Shown here piece by piece: positions 36,482 through 49,245 of a stretch of 64,000 bases of DNA. The notes under the pieces were generated by a model. It was given only the letters and a program-made list of their open reading frames with translations. It had not been told where the DNA came from and searched no databases. Positions within the stretch are counted from its first letter, which is position 1. Each line of letters begins with the position of its first letter. The DNA is from Poronia punctata. Lineage: Eukaryota > Ascomycota > Sordariomycetes > Xylariales > Xylariaceae. The stretch lies in NCBI GenBank assembly GCA_022579005.1, contig MU401454.1, forward strand, positions 1 to 64,000. The letters are read 5' to 3'. The position numbers were made by a program, and so were the translations under genes.

Positions 36482-39400
36482 CTAAGCCACACTTTGCTGC
36501 CTCACCATGTCGGCGTACTTGCCATTCAAATCTACCAAATTTGAATGTGTTCCTTCCTCTATGATCACGCCTTTATCGAGCACTGTATCATAAACGCGAT
36601 TAGTACCTTAGAAGCCCATACGCGTCATCGGCCGGGAAGTTTCTGTCCCGCGTCGGGGTAACTTACCGATTATTCTATCTGCATGTTGTATAGTGCTGAG
36701 ACGATGCGCGATCGAAATGGTTGTTCTGTTTTTCCTCGCCTCATCAATTGCTTTTTGAACGGCGCGTTCCGATTCCGTGTCGAGGGCCGAGGTTGCTTCG
36801 TCTAGAACTAGCAACTTGGGATCCCGCACTAGCGCTCTTGCGATTGATATACGCTGGCGCTGGCCACCTGATAGCATGACTCCTCGAGATCCTATCTCGG
36901 TGTCCAATCCGTTGCTATTCACCCATGCGTTAGAACACTCGTCGTTGGACTTTGGTTGGTGATAATGGTTCACTTACGGTAAAGACTCGATAAACTCGAG
37001 TATGTGGGCCTGTGAGCATGCCGTTTTAATCTCTTCGTCGGAAATGTCCCTCCAGGAACATCCCAACGCAATGTTATTGCGGATCGTGCCGCTAAACAGC
37101 GCCGACTCCTGGCTGACGAGCGAAATCTGCCTTCTGAGATCCTGTAGATTTACGCCACGGATATCCTTCCCGTCAAGTAAAACAGCGCCCGCGCTGGGAT
37201 CATAAAACCGCTCCAAAAGTGACACGATGGTACTCTTACCACTTCCACTTGGACCACACACCGCCACGAACTCGCCTGGTCGCACGTGCAAATCGAGACT
37301 CTTGAGCACTGTCTGTCCCGGTCTGCTGGGATACGCAAACGAGGTGCTCCTGAATGTCACAGACCCTTGGCATTCGGGTAATCTGGTGCTACTCGTGTCT
37401 TCCAGTGTGATCTTGGACTCCCGCTCAAGCATGTCTTTAATGCTAATGGCGCTCTCTCGGGCCCGGCTCATGTCGGGAGCGAATGAGAAGACGGCGCCTG
37501 CCGAAAATGCGCCCGCGATGATACCGCTGTAGCAGAAGAAATACTGGAACTGGTTGTAATGATCCGTGACGATGAGGTGCCCTCCCCACCAAAACGCCAA
37601 TGCAGCTACTGGGTACTTTAGGCTCTGGGATATTGCGTAGAGCACGGATGTTTTCAATGTCGCCACGGCAGAGATATGACGCTGCTTCTCGAGAATCCGG
37701 TGATGCTCGACCACGATATGTGGCTCCAGTCCCAAGGATGCGACAGTGCGCATGGATGACGAGGCTTCGGATGCATATGTGACAGATGCTTGGTACGCCG
37801 CCTTGGATTGCTTTTCGAGGATGGACAGGATCCGCAGATGGGCCCATCCCGAGGCCAAAATGACCGGAATCGTGGCAGAGCAGACGAGCGACATCTTCCA
37901 GGCGACCGCAACTGTTGCAACAAAGGCAGAGACGATGATCGCAGTAGCACTTAGTATGGTCCCGAGCGTGACCGCGCTCATACCTGCGAGCCCGCTAACC
38001 GAAGCGGAGAGGATGTCGGTACTCTTCCCTGCCCCGAGTGCTCCGGTGTCGAAGAAGGCAAAATCTTGACCTAACATGTTGCGGAACAAGAGGCCTTTAG
38101 TACGGACCACCAACTTCTCCGAGGTATGGGCAAAGCATATCCCCTGAATTGCCCAGAAAAGAAGTGTGAGGAAGCCGAGCAACAGCCATAAGCCTCCCCA
38201 GAATGAGATTTTCGATGTATATGCCGACGAGCCGGGATGGTAGACAGTCAGTGTTTGGATCGACATGGCATAGAAGTATGCTTGCCTTCAGATTCATCCG
38301 TTAGTTTGCTTCGTCCCCCTCTCAGGTCTCGCAAAAACTTACAAAGTAATAAGGCAGCCGGCCAGTGTCGAAAATACGAGCCCCGAAATAATGTAAAACC
38401 ACTCTGGGCGGTTAAGGGAAGCCACGAAACCAATTAAAGACATGAGCGACTGGCTCGTCTCCGTCGCCGTCTCGGTCTTTTTACCTAGACTCGGAGACTC
38501 TTCCACGATCTTCTCGTCAGATTGCATGGAATTCTCCTTTTTGACGGGCAACGACGTTTCTGACACGGCGTCGGAACCGAATATTTCTTTTTCTTCCCCC
38601 TTTCCACTCTGCAATAGCTGCTTGGTTACCATACCCGCGTAAATGCCACCCTGGCTAACCAATTCCGCATGCTTGCCTTGTTCTGCAACTTTGCCTTTGT
38701 CAACCACGATGATGTTATCTGCAGATCGGATGGTGGAAAGTCTGTCGTGTCCCCGTTTAGTATATTTCAGCCGCAAAGGGGGAAGCCATATCTCACCTAT
38801 GGGCAATAATGATTGTCGTACGGTCAGCGGATGCGCCGGCGATACCCCTTTGCACTTCCTCTTCTGATTTGGCGTCTAGTGCAGAGGTAACCTCATCCAG
38901 CAGCAAAACAGCAGGCTCTCGGACGATAGCTCGTGCAATAGCGATGCGTTGTCTCTGCCCGCCGGATAACATACGACCTCGCTCGCCAACCTTGGTATAT
39001 AAACCATCAGGCAAGTCATTGATAAAATCCAGGGCATTCGCCGCCTTGGCTGCAGCGATAACTTTCTGTTCTAGCTCGGCAGGTGGAAGTGACTTGCGCA
39101 TCTCTTCATCTAGTCCGTAACTGATGTTGTCTAGTATTGAACGGTCGAAGAGAAAGGGCTCCTGCCCGACCATGGCAATCTGTTGACGTAGCCATTTCAG
39201 ATTAAGCTCCGACATGTCCACGCCGTCAAGTTCTAGGTAAAGAAGTTAGACAGCGATTCTAACAGGGCCGTTTTGGGGTTAACAAGAGAGCTCGGCCAAA
39301 AGAAGCTTACCTAGAGCACCCTCCAAAGGCCGGTAAAACTGTTCGATGAGTTCCATTGTAGTACTCTTTCCAGACCCAGATGGACCAACTATGGCAGTGG

Positions 39401-40611
39401 TCTGCCCGGGCTCGGCAACCAAGCTCAGCGAGTCTAACACGAGCGACTCAGTCCGAGACGGATAGCGAAACACTACATCTCTCAGCCGAATGTGCCCCTT
39501 CACTCCGGCTAATTGTCTACCCTCACTGGAAGACGGGTCCGAGTCGGAAACGCGGTGGATAAGCTCGAAGATCTTGCCAGAAGCTCCGATGCTTGTTGCG
39601 AATGCTTGTATATGCGGCGCGATATTGCCTAGTGCAAAGGCGCCAGTGGAAACGGAGAGTAATGTGGTGACAAGAGCTCCGAGACGTTCCTCACCCGCAG
39701 CCAGAAGGCGGGACCCTTCCCAAAAGGCCAGGCCATTTGACCAAGCGATGCTAGCATTCATGAATGCAATCATGATAGCAAGCGCCCACCGACCACGAAT
39801 ACTCGAGCGGCTTGCGGCTACGACCAGCTTGTTATAGCGCTCGATAAGGGCATCCTGCATTCCCATAGCTGCAACATGTCGATATTCTTCCAGGCTTTCC
39901 TGCGCGAGTGAGGCGGATGCGCCATTCGCTACGGCCGTGGTCTTGGCATATTTGATCATATAAATGCCACCAATGGTCATGGTGCCGGTGATGGCGACAA
40001 TGCCAGACACCATAATCAGCCCAAGCTTCCATCCCTCGACCAGGATGACGATGAAAGCTGTGACAAAGGTTGCAACGGAACCGAGTGTCAAAGAAAGCTT
40101 TCCGGTCAGTCCATCCTGTAGTTGGTTGATGTCGTCGAGCATGCGCTGGGCAATCTCCCCAGATCCAAGCGTGTCGAAGTAGGCTATCTCTTGTCTCAAG
40201 ACGGCGTCCAGATATGCCTCTCTCAGCTTCTGCGTGATACGCTCGCCTCCGGTGACGAATCCGACTGTGGATACATAGGTTGACACAAATTGAGCAGCCG
40301 TCAAGTATAGGTAAAAGTAGACTAGTTGCACAATTTGGGGTGCCAAGTCAGCCGCGTCTACATTGCCGACAAAGTACGACCTGGTAGATTGCGCAACGCT
40401 ACCGATGATGACCTACGATCGGTCAGTAAATACAACCACACAACGTTCATTCTTCAGACTAAGTTGTCGAGTAGGCACTTACCGTCGCCAAGGGCAAAAT
40501 GGCTCCAGCGACGAGGGCAGCCACGCCGCTGACGATCATCACCACCCAGTCGCGAGCATCTAGCAAGCGCACCAGCGATGCGCCGACACCAATTTTCTCC
40601 GTTTGACCCAT
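36482..40611 (-). CDS. ABCB-type (MDR/P-glycoprotein) full ABC transporter
   Basis: Seven exons (40611-40483, 40412-39311, 39232-38797, 38741-38343, 38285-36978, 36914-36667, 36582-36482) encode 1240 residues in perfect phase. The order is TM domain, nucleotide-binding domain, linker, TM domain, nucleotide-binding domain. NBD1 has Walker [10 protein letters not shown], signature LSGGQRQR, Walker [13 protein letters not shown] and the switch [14 protein letters not shown]2 has [29 protein letters not shown] and SIAHRLSTI. Both ATP sites look complete. The linker between the halves is charged (EEKEIFGSD...). It should sit in the plasma membrane and export hydrophobic compounds. Many terpenoid clusters use an MFS pump, so an ABCB pump is worth noting. 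It diverges from the terpene cyclase gene across a 735-bp promoter region, suggesting co-regulation of synthesis and export or self-protection. Confidence 0.95.
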
Positions 40612-41068
40612 GTTTGAATCACAGTTACGGTCTCTTGTGTAACAAAACACAAGACCGGGCTTGAGTGGGCTGTGTTGAGGTCCCTGACTATGTCTGACAA
40701 GACTTGACAAGACTTCGCCCTCAGTTAATCGCCAACCTCGACAACTAGACAACTGCAATCTAGAAGGCCTTCAAACTCGCAGGCTCGGACCTGTGTTTGG
40801 AGATGCAAAACCACTCGGCCTCTCTCTAGTCCCACCGGGACCGACAGGGGTGAGATGGGGCCAAGAGTTATTGCCCCTTTAGGAAATTCCGGACGTGTTC
40901 GCAAACGCCGATAACTCCGGTCTATCTGAATTGGAGCATTTTCAAAACAGCCCAGTTATCATTTTCTCAGAGTGGAAGGACCTTGAATGCTCGGGCGGGG
41001 CAAAATTCATTCATGGGATTTTGGCTCCAGGGTCGCGCTTCAGGAGAGCCTCGGAGCATAGGGTGATC

Positions 41069-41150
41069 GTGATATTCGGGGGCACTGGCTTGAGATACTC
41101 GGGAGCCTTGGCTTGAGATATTCGGGAGCACTGGCTTGAGATATTCGTGG
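41069..41150 (+). repeat. 23-bp tandem repeat in the ABC/terpene-cyclase promoter
   Basis: Three full units (41069-41091, 41092-41114, 41115-41137) plus a partial fourth read GAGATATTCGGGAGCACTGGCTT with few changes. They lie about 200-280 bp before the cyclase ATG, inside the divergent promoter. Each unit carries TCGGG/TCGGGAG text of the sort bound by Zn2Cys6 factors; the binding idea is inference. Confidence 0.75.
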
Positions 41151-41346
41151 GGGTGTTGGCGTAGAGAAGCCTCTGACAAAGTGTATAAGACATTGACGTT
41201 AGGACGGCCGGAAACAAGAAAATGAAGAGATAGAACATCAGGATCACAAAGCAATAAACCTTCAAGTCATTCTCCAGAAGAAACCTCTTAGGCCACAATT
41301 CCAAAGTCACATTTACTTTACCTCCTTTTTTGTCTTGTTCTTCAAA

Positions 41347-42526
41347 ATGACTGCCATCATGCATGCCTTTGAGCCTACGATGGCCAAGCACGAGGTTGAG
41401 GCTTTCGTCCAGGAGCTCTCTGAAGAGACACCACCCACGACACCGCCCAACGGCCGTGCAGACCTCGATGTCCAGATCCCCGATGTCCCTCCTACCTACC
41501 TCAAGCCATCATGGCACCCCAACATGGACGAGATCATCCGTGAGGTTGACCAGTATTTCCTCGACAACTGGGGTTTCACCTCGGAGAAGGAACGCAAGAA
41601 GTTTGTCGTCGCCGGCTTCTCTCGAGTTACTTGCATGTACTACCCCATGGCCGACGACGAGAGAATCGCCATGGCCTGCAAACTCCTCACCATCCTTTTC
41701 CTAATCGACGGTAAGTACCTAACTAATTCATCACCCCCCCCCCCCCCTTTGCTTTCCATTCTTTCTTCTTACTGCATTATAAATACTAATCACACACACC
41801 TTTTCCCCCACAGACCTCCTCGAAGACATGTCATTCGAAGACGGCGAGGCCTACAACAACGCCCTCATGCCCATCATGCGCGGCGAAGTCCTCCCCAACC
41901 GCGCCATCCCCGCCGAATTCATCATGTGGGACCTCTGGGAATCGATGCGGGCCCTAGACCACGACCTAGCCAACTCGATCCTCGAACCGACCTTTGTGTT
42001 CATGCGGGCGCAGACCGACCGCGAGCGCAAGAAGATCAAGGGATTCGGCTCCTACCTGATCTATCGCGAGCGCGACGTCGGAAAAGCATTGCTCTCGGCC
42101 CTCATGCGGTTCTCCATGGACCTGCACCTATCGGAAGAAGAGACGCTGCTGGTCAGGCCGGTCGACGAGAACTGCTCGAAACATATCTCCATCATCAACG
42201 ACATCTTTAGCTGGGATAAGGAATTGGCGCAGTCGTATACGGGTCACGAGGAGGGGTCGGTGCTTTGTTCGTCTGTGCAGGTGCTTGCTGAAGAGGCGAA
42301 CCTGACGATTGAGGCGTCGAAGAGGGTCTTGTTTGCTATGGCGAGGGAGTGGGAGCTTACGCACCTGAAACTGGCAAAGGAGATTGAGAGGGACGAGAGG
42401 TTGTCGTCGGACAGGAAGGACGGGGTTATGAGTTATATCAAGGGGTTGGAGTATCAGATGAGTGGGAATGAGCTGTGGAGTTCGAGCACGTTGAGGTATA
42501 TCGGGGTTGAGGGCGGTTCGTTCTAA
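41347..42526 (+). CDS. Sesquiterpene cyclase, aristolochene-synthase-like
   Basis: Exons 41347-41710 and 41814-42526 (103-nt intron with a run of C) encode 358 residues. The class I metal-binding motifs are both intact: D121-D-L-L-E125 and N250-D-I-F-S254-W-D-K-E258. The second half (GEAYNN, DLWESMRA, LEPTFVFMRAQTDR, YRERDVGKALLSALMRFSM, KGLEYQMSGNE and a C-terminal RY) follows the fungal aristolochene synthases closely, much more so than trichodiene or presilphiperfolanol synthases. The N-terminus is more divergent. The expected reaction is farnesyl diphosphate to (+)-aristolochene or a related eremophilane/germacrane hydrocarbon, in the cytosol and Mg2+-dependent. The product should be confirmed because single changes alter such cyclases. 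TATAAGA near 41184 and the 23-bp repeats are upstream. It is the core gene of the cluster. Confidence 0.93.
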
Positions 42527-43546
42527 AAGATTAATAAGGGGGTTGCGTTGCGGGATGTTTTGGGTTGGCATTTTGGAGTAGTTAGATATTGTCTTCTTTT
42601 TCTGTTTTTATTTTGGGTTTTTATTTTTTAGCTTCCATTGGGTTTTTTTATATAAATAAATCATTTTCTCCTCCTCATCATCATCGTCATCATCATCTTA
42701 CTCGTATAGCAGACAACCTGTGCTTTGATATTGATTGTCAAGTGTCTTGTTTTTGGTATTAGTCGTCAGGGGTCGAATTGCGTACTCGTAAACTCTTGCG
42801 CGTGTACACGTACAAAGTATTCTCCTGGCACTCTAGGTTAGGTCGAACCACTAAACAAGCTAGCTAAACCGGGATTAGAAATCATGTGGTTTCTATGTAG
42901 GTTAGAAACCTCAACGGGCGCTATGCTTATACAAGTAATTCTGTTGACACTAGGAAAAAAGCTTATTACCTACTCCTGCAGGTAATTATACTCTTTATGC
43001 TCAAGCTTATTCAGACTAGATTAGGTAAACCACATCCTTATTTCTACGCCAAGTGACTAGGTAGCTTCTAGGTTTTATTTATCAAGAATATAGTATGTGG
43101 TGAAATAAGAAGAGGATATAACAATCTTGACTTATGTGTAGATACCAGGTAGAGTTAGAGTTGATAAAAAGTTCTCTTCTCTAAAGTGGCAAGAGGGATA
43201 TCATAGATCTTAGGTACCTAAGTAGCTACTCGTACTTACTCTTTACTCTATATGACAGCGGCTCAACAACAAACACATATCTTGCCATAGTTAGGTGAAT
43301 TCACTTTTATCTCCGGGCAAAAGAAAGGAAAGGGGAAATCAACAATTTGCTAGTTTAACTGATTTTGAACTCTTTTGAAATTCCACCATACGCCGTCCCT
43401 ATTTAATTCATATATATGATAGTAGGTAAAGAATTGCTGTAACAAAAATCTTCAGCTGTCTCCATCGCACGCACCGGAATGCCAGCCAAACCTAGTCGAA
43501 AACCACCAGACACTCACCCACTCAATCACTCCCCCTCTTTCATCCC
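42527..43546. other. Intergenic region between the convergent terpene cyclase and P450 no. 3 genes
   Basis: About 1 kb between 3' ends. It starts with a T-rich stretch and TCA/TCATCA microsatellite text near 42665-42700, then AT-leaning sequence with TACCTA words. No gene or element can be supported. Confidence 0.5.
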
Positions 43547-45258
43547 TTATAAATCCTTCCTCTCAGTAACCTGCACAAACATCTGCGGCTTATGCCACAG
43601 CGTATGCATACGTGAATCCCGATGCCAATCGAGGTCCTTGCTCAGTAGGTCGAGGTCGTACTTAAAATGTAGCTTGGATAAAGTAGTATTCAATTCCATC
43701 CAAGCCAGGTTGCGGCCGAGACACCCGCGAGGACCGAGAGAGAATGGTTGCGATGCCTCTAGGATATCTTGCGTGTTCTCGCCCATCCAGCGCTCTGGGA
43801 TGAAGTCAAAGGGTCGGTCGAAGTTGGCAGAAGAGTTGCTCGATCCGACGGTAGCGGTTGAGACGGTGACCTATTTGTATATTTGTTAATAGGAAGTTTA
43901 AAGCAGGAAGGAAAAAAAGAGAAAAAAGCTTACTCCTTCAGGGACGAAATGTCCATCGACAGTGTCACCGCCCTCGGGAACGACTCGTGGTAGCGCAAAG
44001 GGCAGGGGAGAGTAGATGCGCATGCCCTCCAAGATGACAGCATTGAGGTATTTGAGGTGAATGGTGCTCTTGGCGTTGATCTCGTCGTAGCTTTGGAATT
44101 CCGATCGGATTTCTTCTTTGAGCTTTCGGTAGACCTCGGGGAATTTCAGAAGATGGTATGTGATGGTCGATAGAACAGTGGCTGTTGTTTCACTTCCAGC
44201 CGTACTGCGCATAACTAAGTTAGTAAGAGTAACCCGTTTCTTTATTGGGATCAAGACTTACACAAAGTCGGATGCGTGTGCGGCAATCTGGATGTCGGAG
44301 ATGTTGTCCTTGCCGCGGCTTTCGAGCATGCGTGTCAAAAAGTCTGGTCGGTCGCTCTGAACTTTAAGTCTCCTTTGTTTTGTCACCATCGAATTAGACA
44401 ACTGCAAAGATGAAAGAAGAGGGCAGGCTATACTCACTTCTCAACCAAATCTATCGTGTGCGCCTCATGCTTTCTGGTATCGGCGATGAGCTTCTCGATT
44501 GTTCCAGGCATCAGCTTCTGGAAGATCTTGCCGACGAGCGGGAAGCGGCTCATGCAGTCCGCTAGTGCACCCTGGCTCATGGCTCCGAGGACAAGCTGGA
44601 TCCAGGGATGATACTCGGCAGACTCTAGACCGCCAAAGGGTACACCAAAAGCCAGAGAACCGATGATATCCAGTGTTAATAGATTGAACCACATGACAAT
44701 ATCGACACCGCCAGGTTTCGGTCCATGTTCGCCAATCTGATGCATGAACAAGTCGACCATCTCGGTGACTAGTCCCTCTTGCTCCTTCAAACTCCGGTCA
44801 GAGAAGGCGTGACTCAGATATTTCCTCATGACGCCATGTTGTGTCGGGTCGCGTTCGCTCACGATGGAGTGCGCGGCGTCGGCAAAGCTACCACCATCGT
44901 AGAAAGGGCTCTTGACGAAGGTCTTGTGGTTGGGCCGGAAGCCGTAGATGTCGCGCCATGACTGCGCTGTGTTGAAGGAAAGCTCATTTGGCGAGGTACG
45001 GACTACCGGACCATACTTTTCGTGCAAGGCTAAAATGTCGTATGGTTGGCGGCCGCCCATGAACGTCCACGAGTGCAAAACGTTGCTGAAGGATGCCCAG
45101 ATGGGGCCCGGGTAGTGATAGAGAGGATGCGTCACATGAGAGTATATTGCCTTTATGACCCAGGCCACTATGACGGCCCCGAGGACTGTGTATGGGTGCT
45201 CTCTCAATGCCTTCAACACCACCGGTGAGCTGTGGGCGTCAAATACTTGCTCAGACAT
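43547..45258 (-). CDS. Cytochrome P450 no. 3 (CYP65-like)
   Basis: Four exons (45258-44438, 44372-44262, 44204-43934, 43870-43547) encode 508 residues, all junctions in phase. It has a membrane anchor (YTVLGAVIVAWVIKAIY), the hinge HPLYHYPGPIW, GPVVRTSPNELSF, HGVMRKYLSHAFS, the I-helix HASDFVTAGSETTATVL, the K-helix EGMRIYSPLPFALPR, PERWM, and the haem loop FSLGPRGCLGRN with C451. It is close in style to P450 no. 2 (same hinge, SPNELSF, PRGC(I/L)G(K/R)N), so the two probably come from one subfamily and perform different hydroxylations on the same scaffold. The ATG at 45258 gives the standard N-terminus; the open frame continues upstream without family character. It shares a 595-bp divergent promoter with P450 no. 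4. Confidence 0.92.
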
Positions 45259-45853
45259 CTTTCTGGGTGCAATGAAGGACAGGACTGGAGACTCGAGAGT
45301 GATGTCGGGCTGGACTCGTCGCGCAGTCAATCCGGTTCTAACGCAGCTAACGGCCGCATATCTATCATCGTTGTCGTTATTAATCCAGCATCTCATTGAT
45401 GGTTAATTTGGAAATCAGAGGTAAGAATCAGTGTTCGCCTCGGTATCTCCGCTTTCGGGAATTTTATAATATCTTAGTCAGGGGGGGTTACCGACCGGGC
45501 TGGATCTTGGCATCCCGAGTTCCGACAACTGTCACCGACTGGGGGGTCCCGCATCTACCGAGCAAAGTATCAACGACCATAACTACCAATTTAGGGGTGT
45601 ATAAGCTCGAAAAGTTTCGGATATTATGTCGCCAGCTTCTGGAATTACCGTAAGAGGTTTTGCTGTAGTGGGCGTAGACATGGCCATGAGGAATCTTACG
45701 TGAAGCCACTTTTGCCTCATAGTTGGGGGTTATGTCCTGGTCTTTTTCCTCGAAGCAAGGGCTTTAGAAGCAGAGCATATAGCCGGATAAACAAAGGAAG
45801 AGCATCCAAGCCTTTCTGTTCTTCCCATCTATCCACCAATCAAAGCAGCAACC

Positions 45854-47527
45854 ATGGGTTCTTTCGCCAAGGCTGCGCTCCATGATCTTCATGGCATGAT
45901 AGTTCCGCCACTACTGCCTCGACTTCGAAATCTTTCACCAAACCATGTCGCTGCTATTTTTGGTCTTGTCACTATCATCATTGCCGTCTTGTTGATCGTA
46001 CCTTTCGGGAAACGACAACGTCTTGCTCCTGGGATCCCAATTGTGGGAGGGTCTGATAAAGAGTCTATCAAGAAGAACCGCCAACGATTCATCCACGATG
46101 GTATGGCCATGCTTGCCGAGGGCTATGAGAAGGTGAATACGTCATGTAAACCAAGGCCTCGGGCGTATGCTAATTATGCGGCAGCACAAAGGTTCCATGT
46201 TCTACGTACCCAGCGTGCTTGGTGAGAGATTGATGATTCCTGCCAAGTATGTCGAGGAGCTCAAGACCGCCCCCATCGACAAGGTCGATTTCGTTGCCAC
46301 GTTCCAGGAAATGTTCGAGGGAAAATACACCACGATGGGTAGCCGCTCTACTCTCCACCCCAGAGTCGTAAAGGCACAGCTAAACCACCATCTCGGTAAG
46401 TTATGTCATTCCGACACGGATTCCAGTCCAAGCGGGCCATGCTAATCTATTGCCCAGCGGACGTTATGCCTGGTGTACAAGATGAGATCCGCAATGCTTT
46501 CGCCGAAGACTTCCCGGAGTGCGACGACTGGACTCCCGTGCCTGTCGTTGACCGGCTCACACAGATCGTAGCACGTGTTTCCTCGCGCATGTTCGGCGGC
46601 ACAACTCTTAGTGAGAATAAGGAATGGGTCCAGGCCTCGATCGCCTTTGCCCTAGATGGATTCGTCGGCGCTCAAGCAATCAAGCAATACCCTCACATTC
46701 TCCGCCCCATTATGCAGTACAGAATCCCCGCCCTGAGTAAAATTGCCGAGCACTACCGCGCCGCCGAGAGAGCCGCCATTCCCCTTTTGAAGGAGCGCGA
46801 GAAGAATGGCGAGTCAGCATTGGACCTACTCTACTGGATGGCTGATCAAGCACAAGGCGATGAGAAGGACAAGGCCTTCCTGGCTGGAATCTTGCTCAAA
46901 GTCAGCTTTGCTGCCATTCACACCAGCGCCGCCGCCCCTGCCCAGTTGATCTTTGACCTTTGCGCCATGCCCGAGTACATGGAGCCCCTGCGGGAAGAAC
47001 TGGAGGGTGTGATGCTTCCCGACGGCAGCATCGACAAGAATGGATTCAACAAACTAGCCAAGATGGACAGCATTATGAAGGAGAGCCAGCGGTTCAACCC
47101 ACTACTCCTCATCACTTTCGAGCGCGTCGTCACGGAGGACTACAGGCTCAAGGACGGTTTCGTCATCCCGGCCAACACCACCATCGGCGTGCCCACACAG
47201 GCCGTCACCATGGACCCTGAGATTTACCCGGAGCCAGAGAAGTTTGATGGTTTCCGGTTCGAGAAGGAACGGGCAAAGAAGGGAGAGAATGCGGGCCGAC
47301 AAGTATACGCCGCCAGCAACCACGATAGCATGGCTTTCGGCTACGGTAGACACGCATGCCCCGGACGCTTCTTCGCCTCCAACGAGATCAAAGCTATCAT
47401 GGGCTACCTCCTGCTGAACTATGACATGAAGTTTGCCCCGGGACAGACCCGGCCCAAGAGCTTGCTTTTCGAGACACAGAACCTGCCAGACCACGAAGCA
47501 ACTGTCCTGTTCCGGAGACGCAAGTAG
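45854..47527 (+). CDS. Cytochrome P450 no. 4 (ent-kaurene-oxidase/CYP68-like)
   Basis: Exons 45854-46132, 46185-46395 and 46458-47527 encode 519 residues. After an N-terminal anchor (AAIFGLVTIIIAVLLIV) come IPIVGG, KGSMFYVPS, the I-helix SFAAIHTSAAAPAQ, the K-helix MKESQRFNPL, FDGFRFEKER and the haem loop FGYGRHACPGRFFA with C464. The I-helix A-x-H-T-S in place of the common A-G-x-(E/D)-T and the FGYGRHACPGRFFA loop mark the fungal ent-kaurene-oxidase-like group. That group carries out multistep methyl oxidation or ring hydroxylation in many terpenoid clusters. The acceptor at GCAG (46184) was preferred over a later AAAG because it keeps frame and gives EKHKGSMF. Confidence 0.93.
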
Positions 47528-49245
47528 TGGGTGGGTTTTCAGCAAAATATTCAAAATGTATATAAAAAAAAATCATTGATAGATATAAAGGTATTCGGAT
47601 ACAACATTTCAGTATGGGAATCGATTCACAAATGAAACCCGGCCATGAATAGGTTGTATGTGCTGTTGTCATTAGTGAACTCGTGACTGTAAATGCCGTG
47701 ACCGTATTGACTGGGTTATGGATATCAGCAACCAATTACTATAAGCAGAAGATACAACTACCCCTTTTAATAAACAGGCCAAACTATCCCGCATAGGCGC
47801 AGACCTCATTGTGTAGGGCGCTCGTTAGTATCAGGTCCATTTTGCTTGACGAAGCATGTTGTAAGGTTGATGAATCGTGCAGCTCCTGATCTTCATCTTT
47901 CAGGTGTTTGAGGGTATTTGGTTGGGTCCATAAGCAACAAGTCTCACACTTCCGGCAACATCCACGCCAGGTAGGTAGATGACGATACCCATATTGCTAT
48001 GCCAAGCCAAGGATACTGGATGAAGAATATGTAACACTCTTTCCTGACAGGTTACAAGTCAAGCTGTGCCAGGCGAAATGCTCTTCATGTGCTTCGTATA
48101 ACAAATTTCAGAGGTGGTGGTTCCGGTAATGAGACGTGTCAAACAGGATAGTCAGGTTTGTGCTCGCACGCGCCCCAGACGCGTCGCTAATCGTAGTATC
48201 GAGTCTAGGAAGCGATTGACTTCCAATGCCGAGGACAATCCTACCAGCTAGCTACTTGGTGACTTGAGGTCAGTCGACACTTGAAATTCCTTGAATACTG
48301 TCAGGAGAGGACGACATGGTTGAGAATGTGAGGTATCCAAGAGTTACAGGTATTCAGAAAAGCATGTTGTTATGATAAGGTTCGTGCTACGCCGCTGTGA
48401 TACTGTAGTCCATATGTACCTAATCCAAATAGGGTCAAGTTAGGTATCATTCGCTTAAACATGAGTATTCATCTACAAGTACGAGTATCTAGTATTTACT
48501 TGAGCCACCATCTGCATAGCCACATATAAATGAGCCACAAGAATAGACCCTTGGCGTCGGATTGGCAACACAGAGCTTTGTAGCCAGACTACTCGGAGTT
48601 CATACAAAGGTCTGTCAAATAATAAACAGGACTTGTTCGATATTCCTGTCCAGCTTATTTTTCATCCCATTATTGCTGAAATGAGGTTTAATGGAAGAGA
48701 TACGTTAGGTGAATGTGGATCTCATACCGGGTATTCACCATATCGGACATTGCCTAAAGTGGAAAATATTGTGATGAAAAGCTGAGGTTAGCCTTTCAGC
48801 TGAAGTCGGTAGCCAAGAAGAGGGAACAAGTTACGCAGCTGGACATCGAAGAACTCCCACCAGTATGGTGAAGATGTGATTCTTGGGGTAGCCTCAGCCT
48901 TTGCTCGGGTCGGGAGCAAACAAACATGGTTGTAAGAGGTCGGTAACCACCGTACCAGGTGCGATCGAGGAGGTAGGTCCTGGTGTCGCGGAGATACTCA
49001 AGTTTGAAGACCGGGACAGTAGCTTCTCAGAAAGAAGGACCTTTTACGTCGGAGTAAATTTTGATATAAATGAGGACGTCGTCAAATTGCCCCGGGAAGA
49101 ATCAACCGAGAGGAGAGCATCACAGACTTCTTCACAGAACAATCTATTAATTACCTGATTCGGAATCCTTTCTTTAGTTAGACCCCCCCTTCTTTCACCA
49201 TCTACTAACCCCCTGGCCCCCCCTTTTCACTCAGTCAACCCAATC
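47528..49245. other. Intergenic region, P450 no. 4 to SDR
   Basis: 1.7 kb with no convincing gene. The last 200 bp form a C-rich SDR leader. A small frame at 48901-49158 begins at TTG and has no family resemblance, so it is not called. Confidence 0.5.

Noticed and set aside
48901..49158. 85-codon frame upstream of the SDR
   Set aside because: Starts at TTG, has no family resemblance and lies in the likely SDR promoter/leader.
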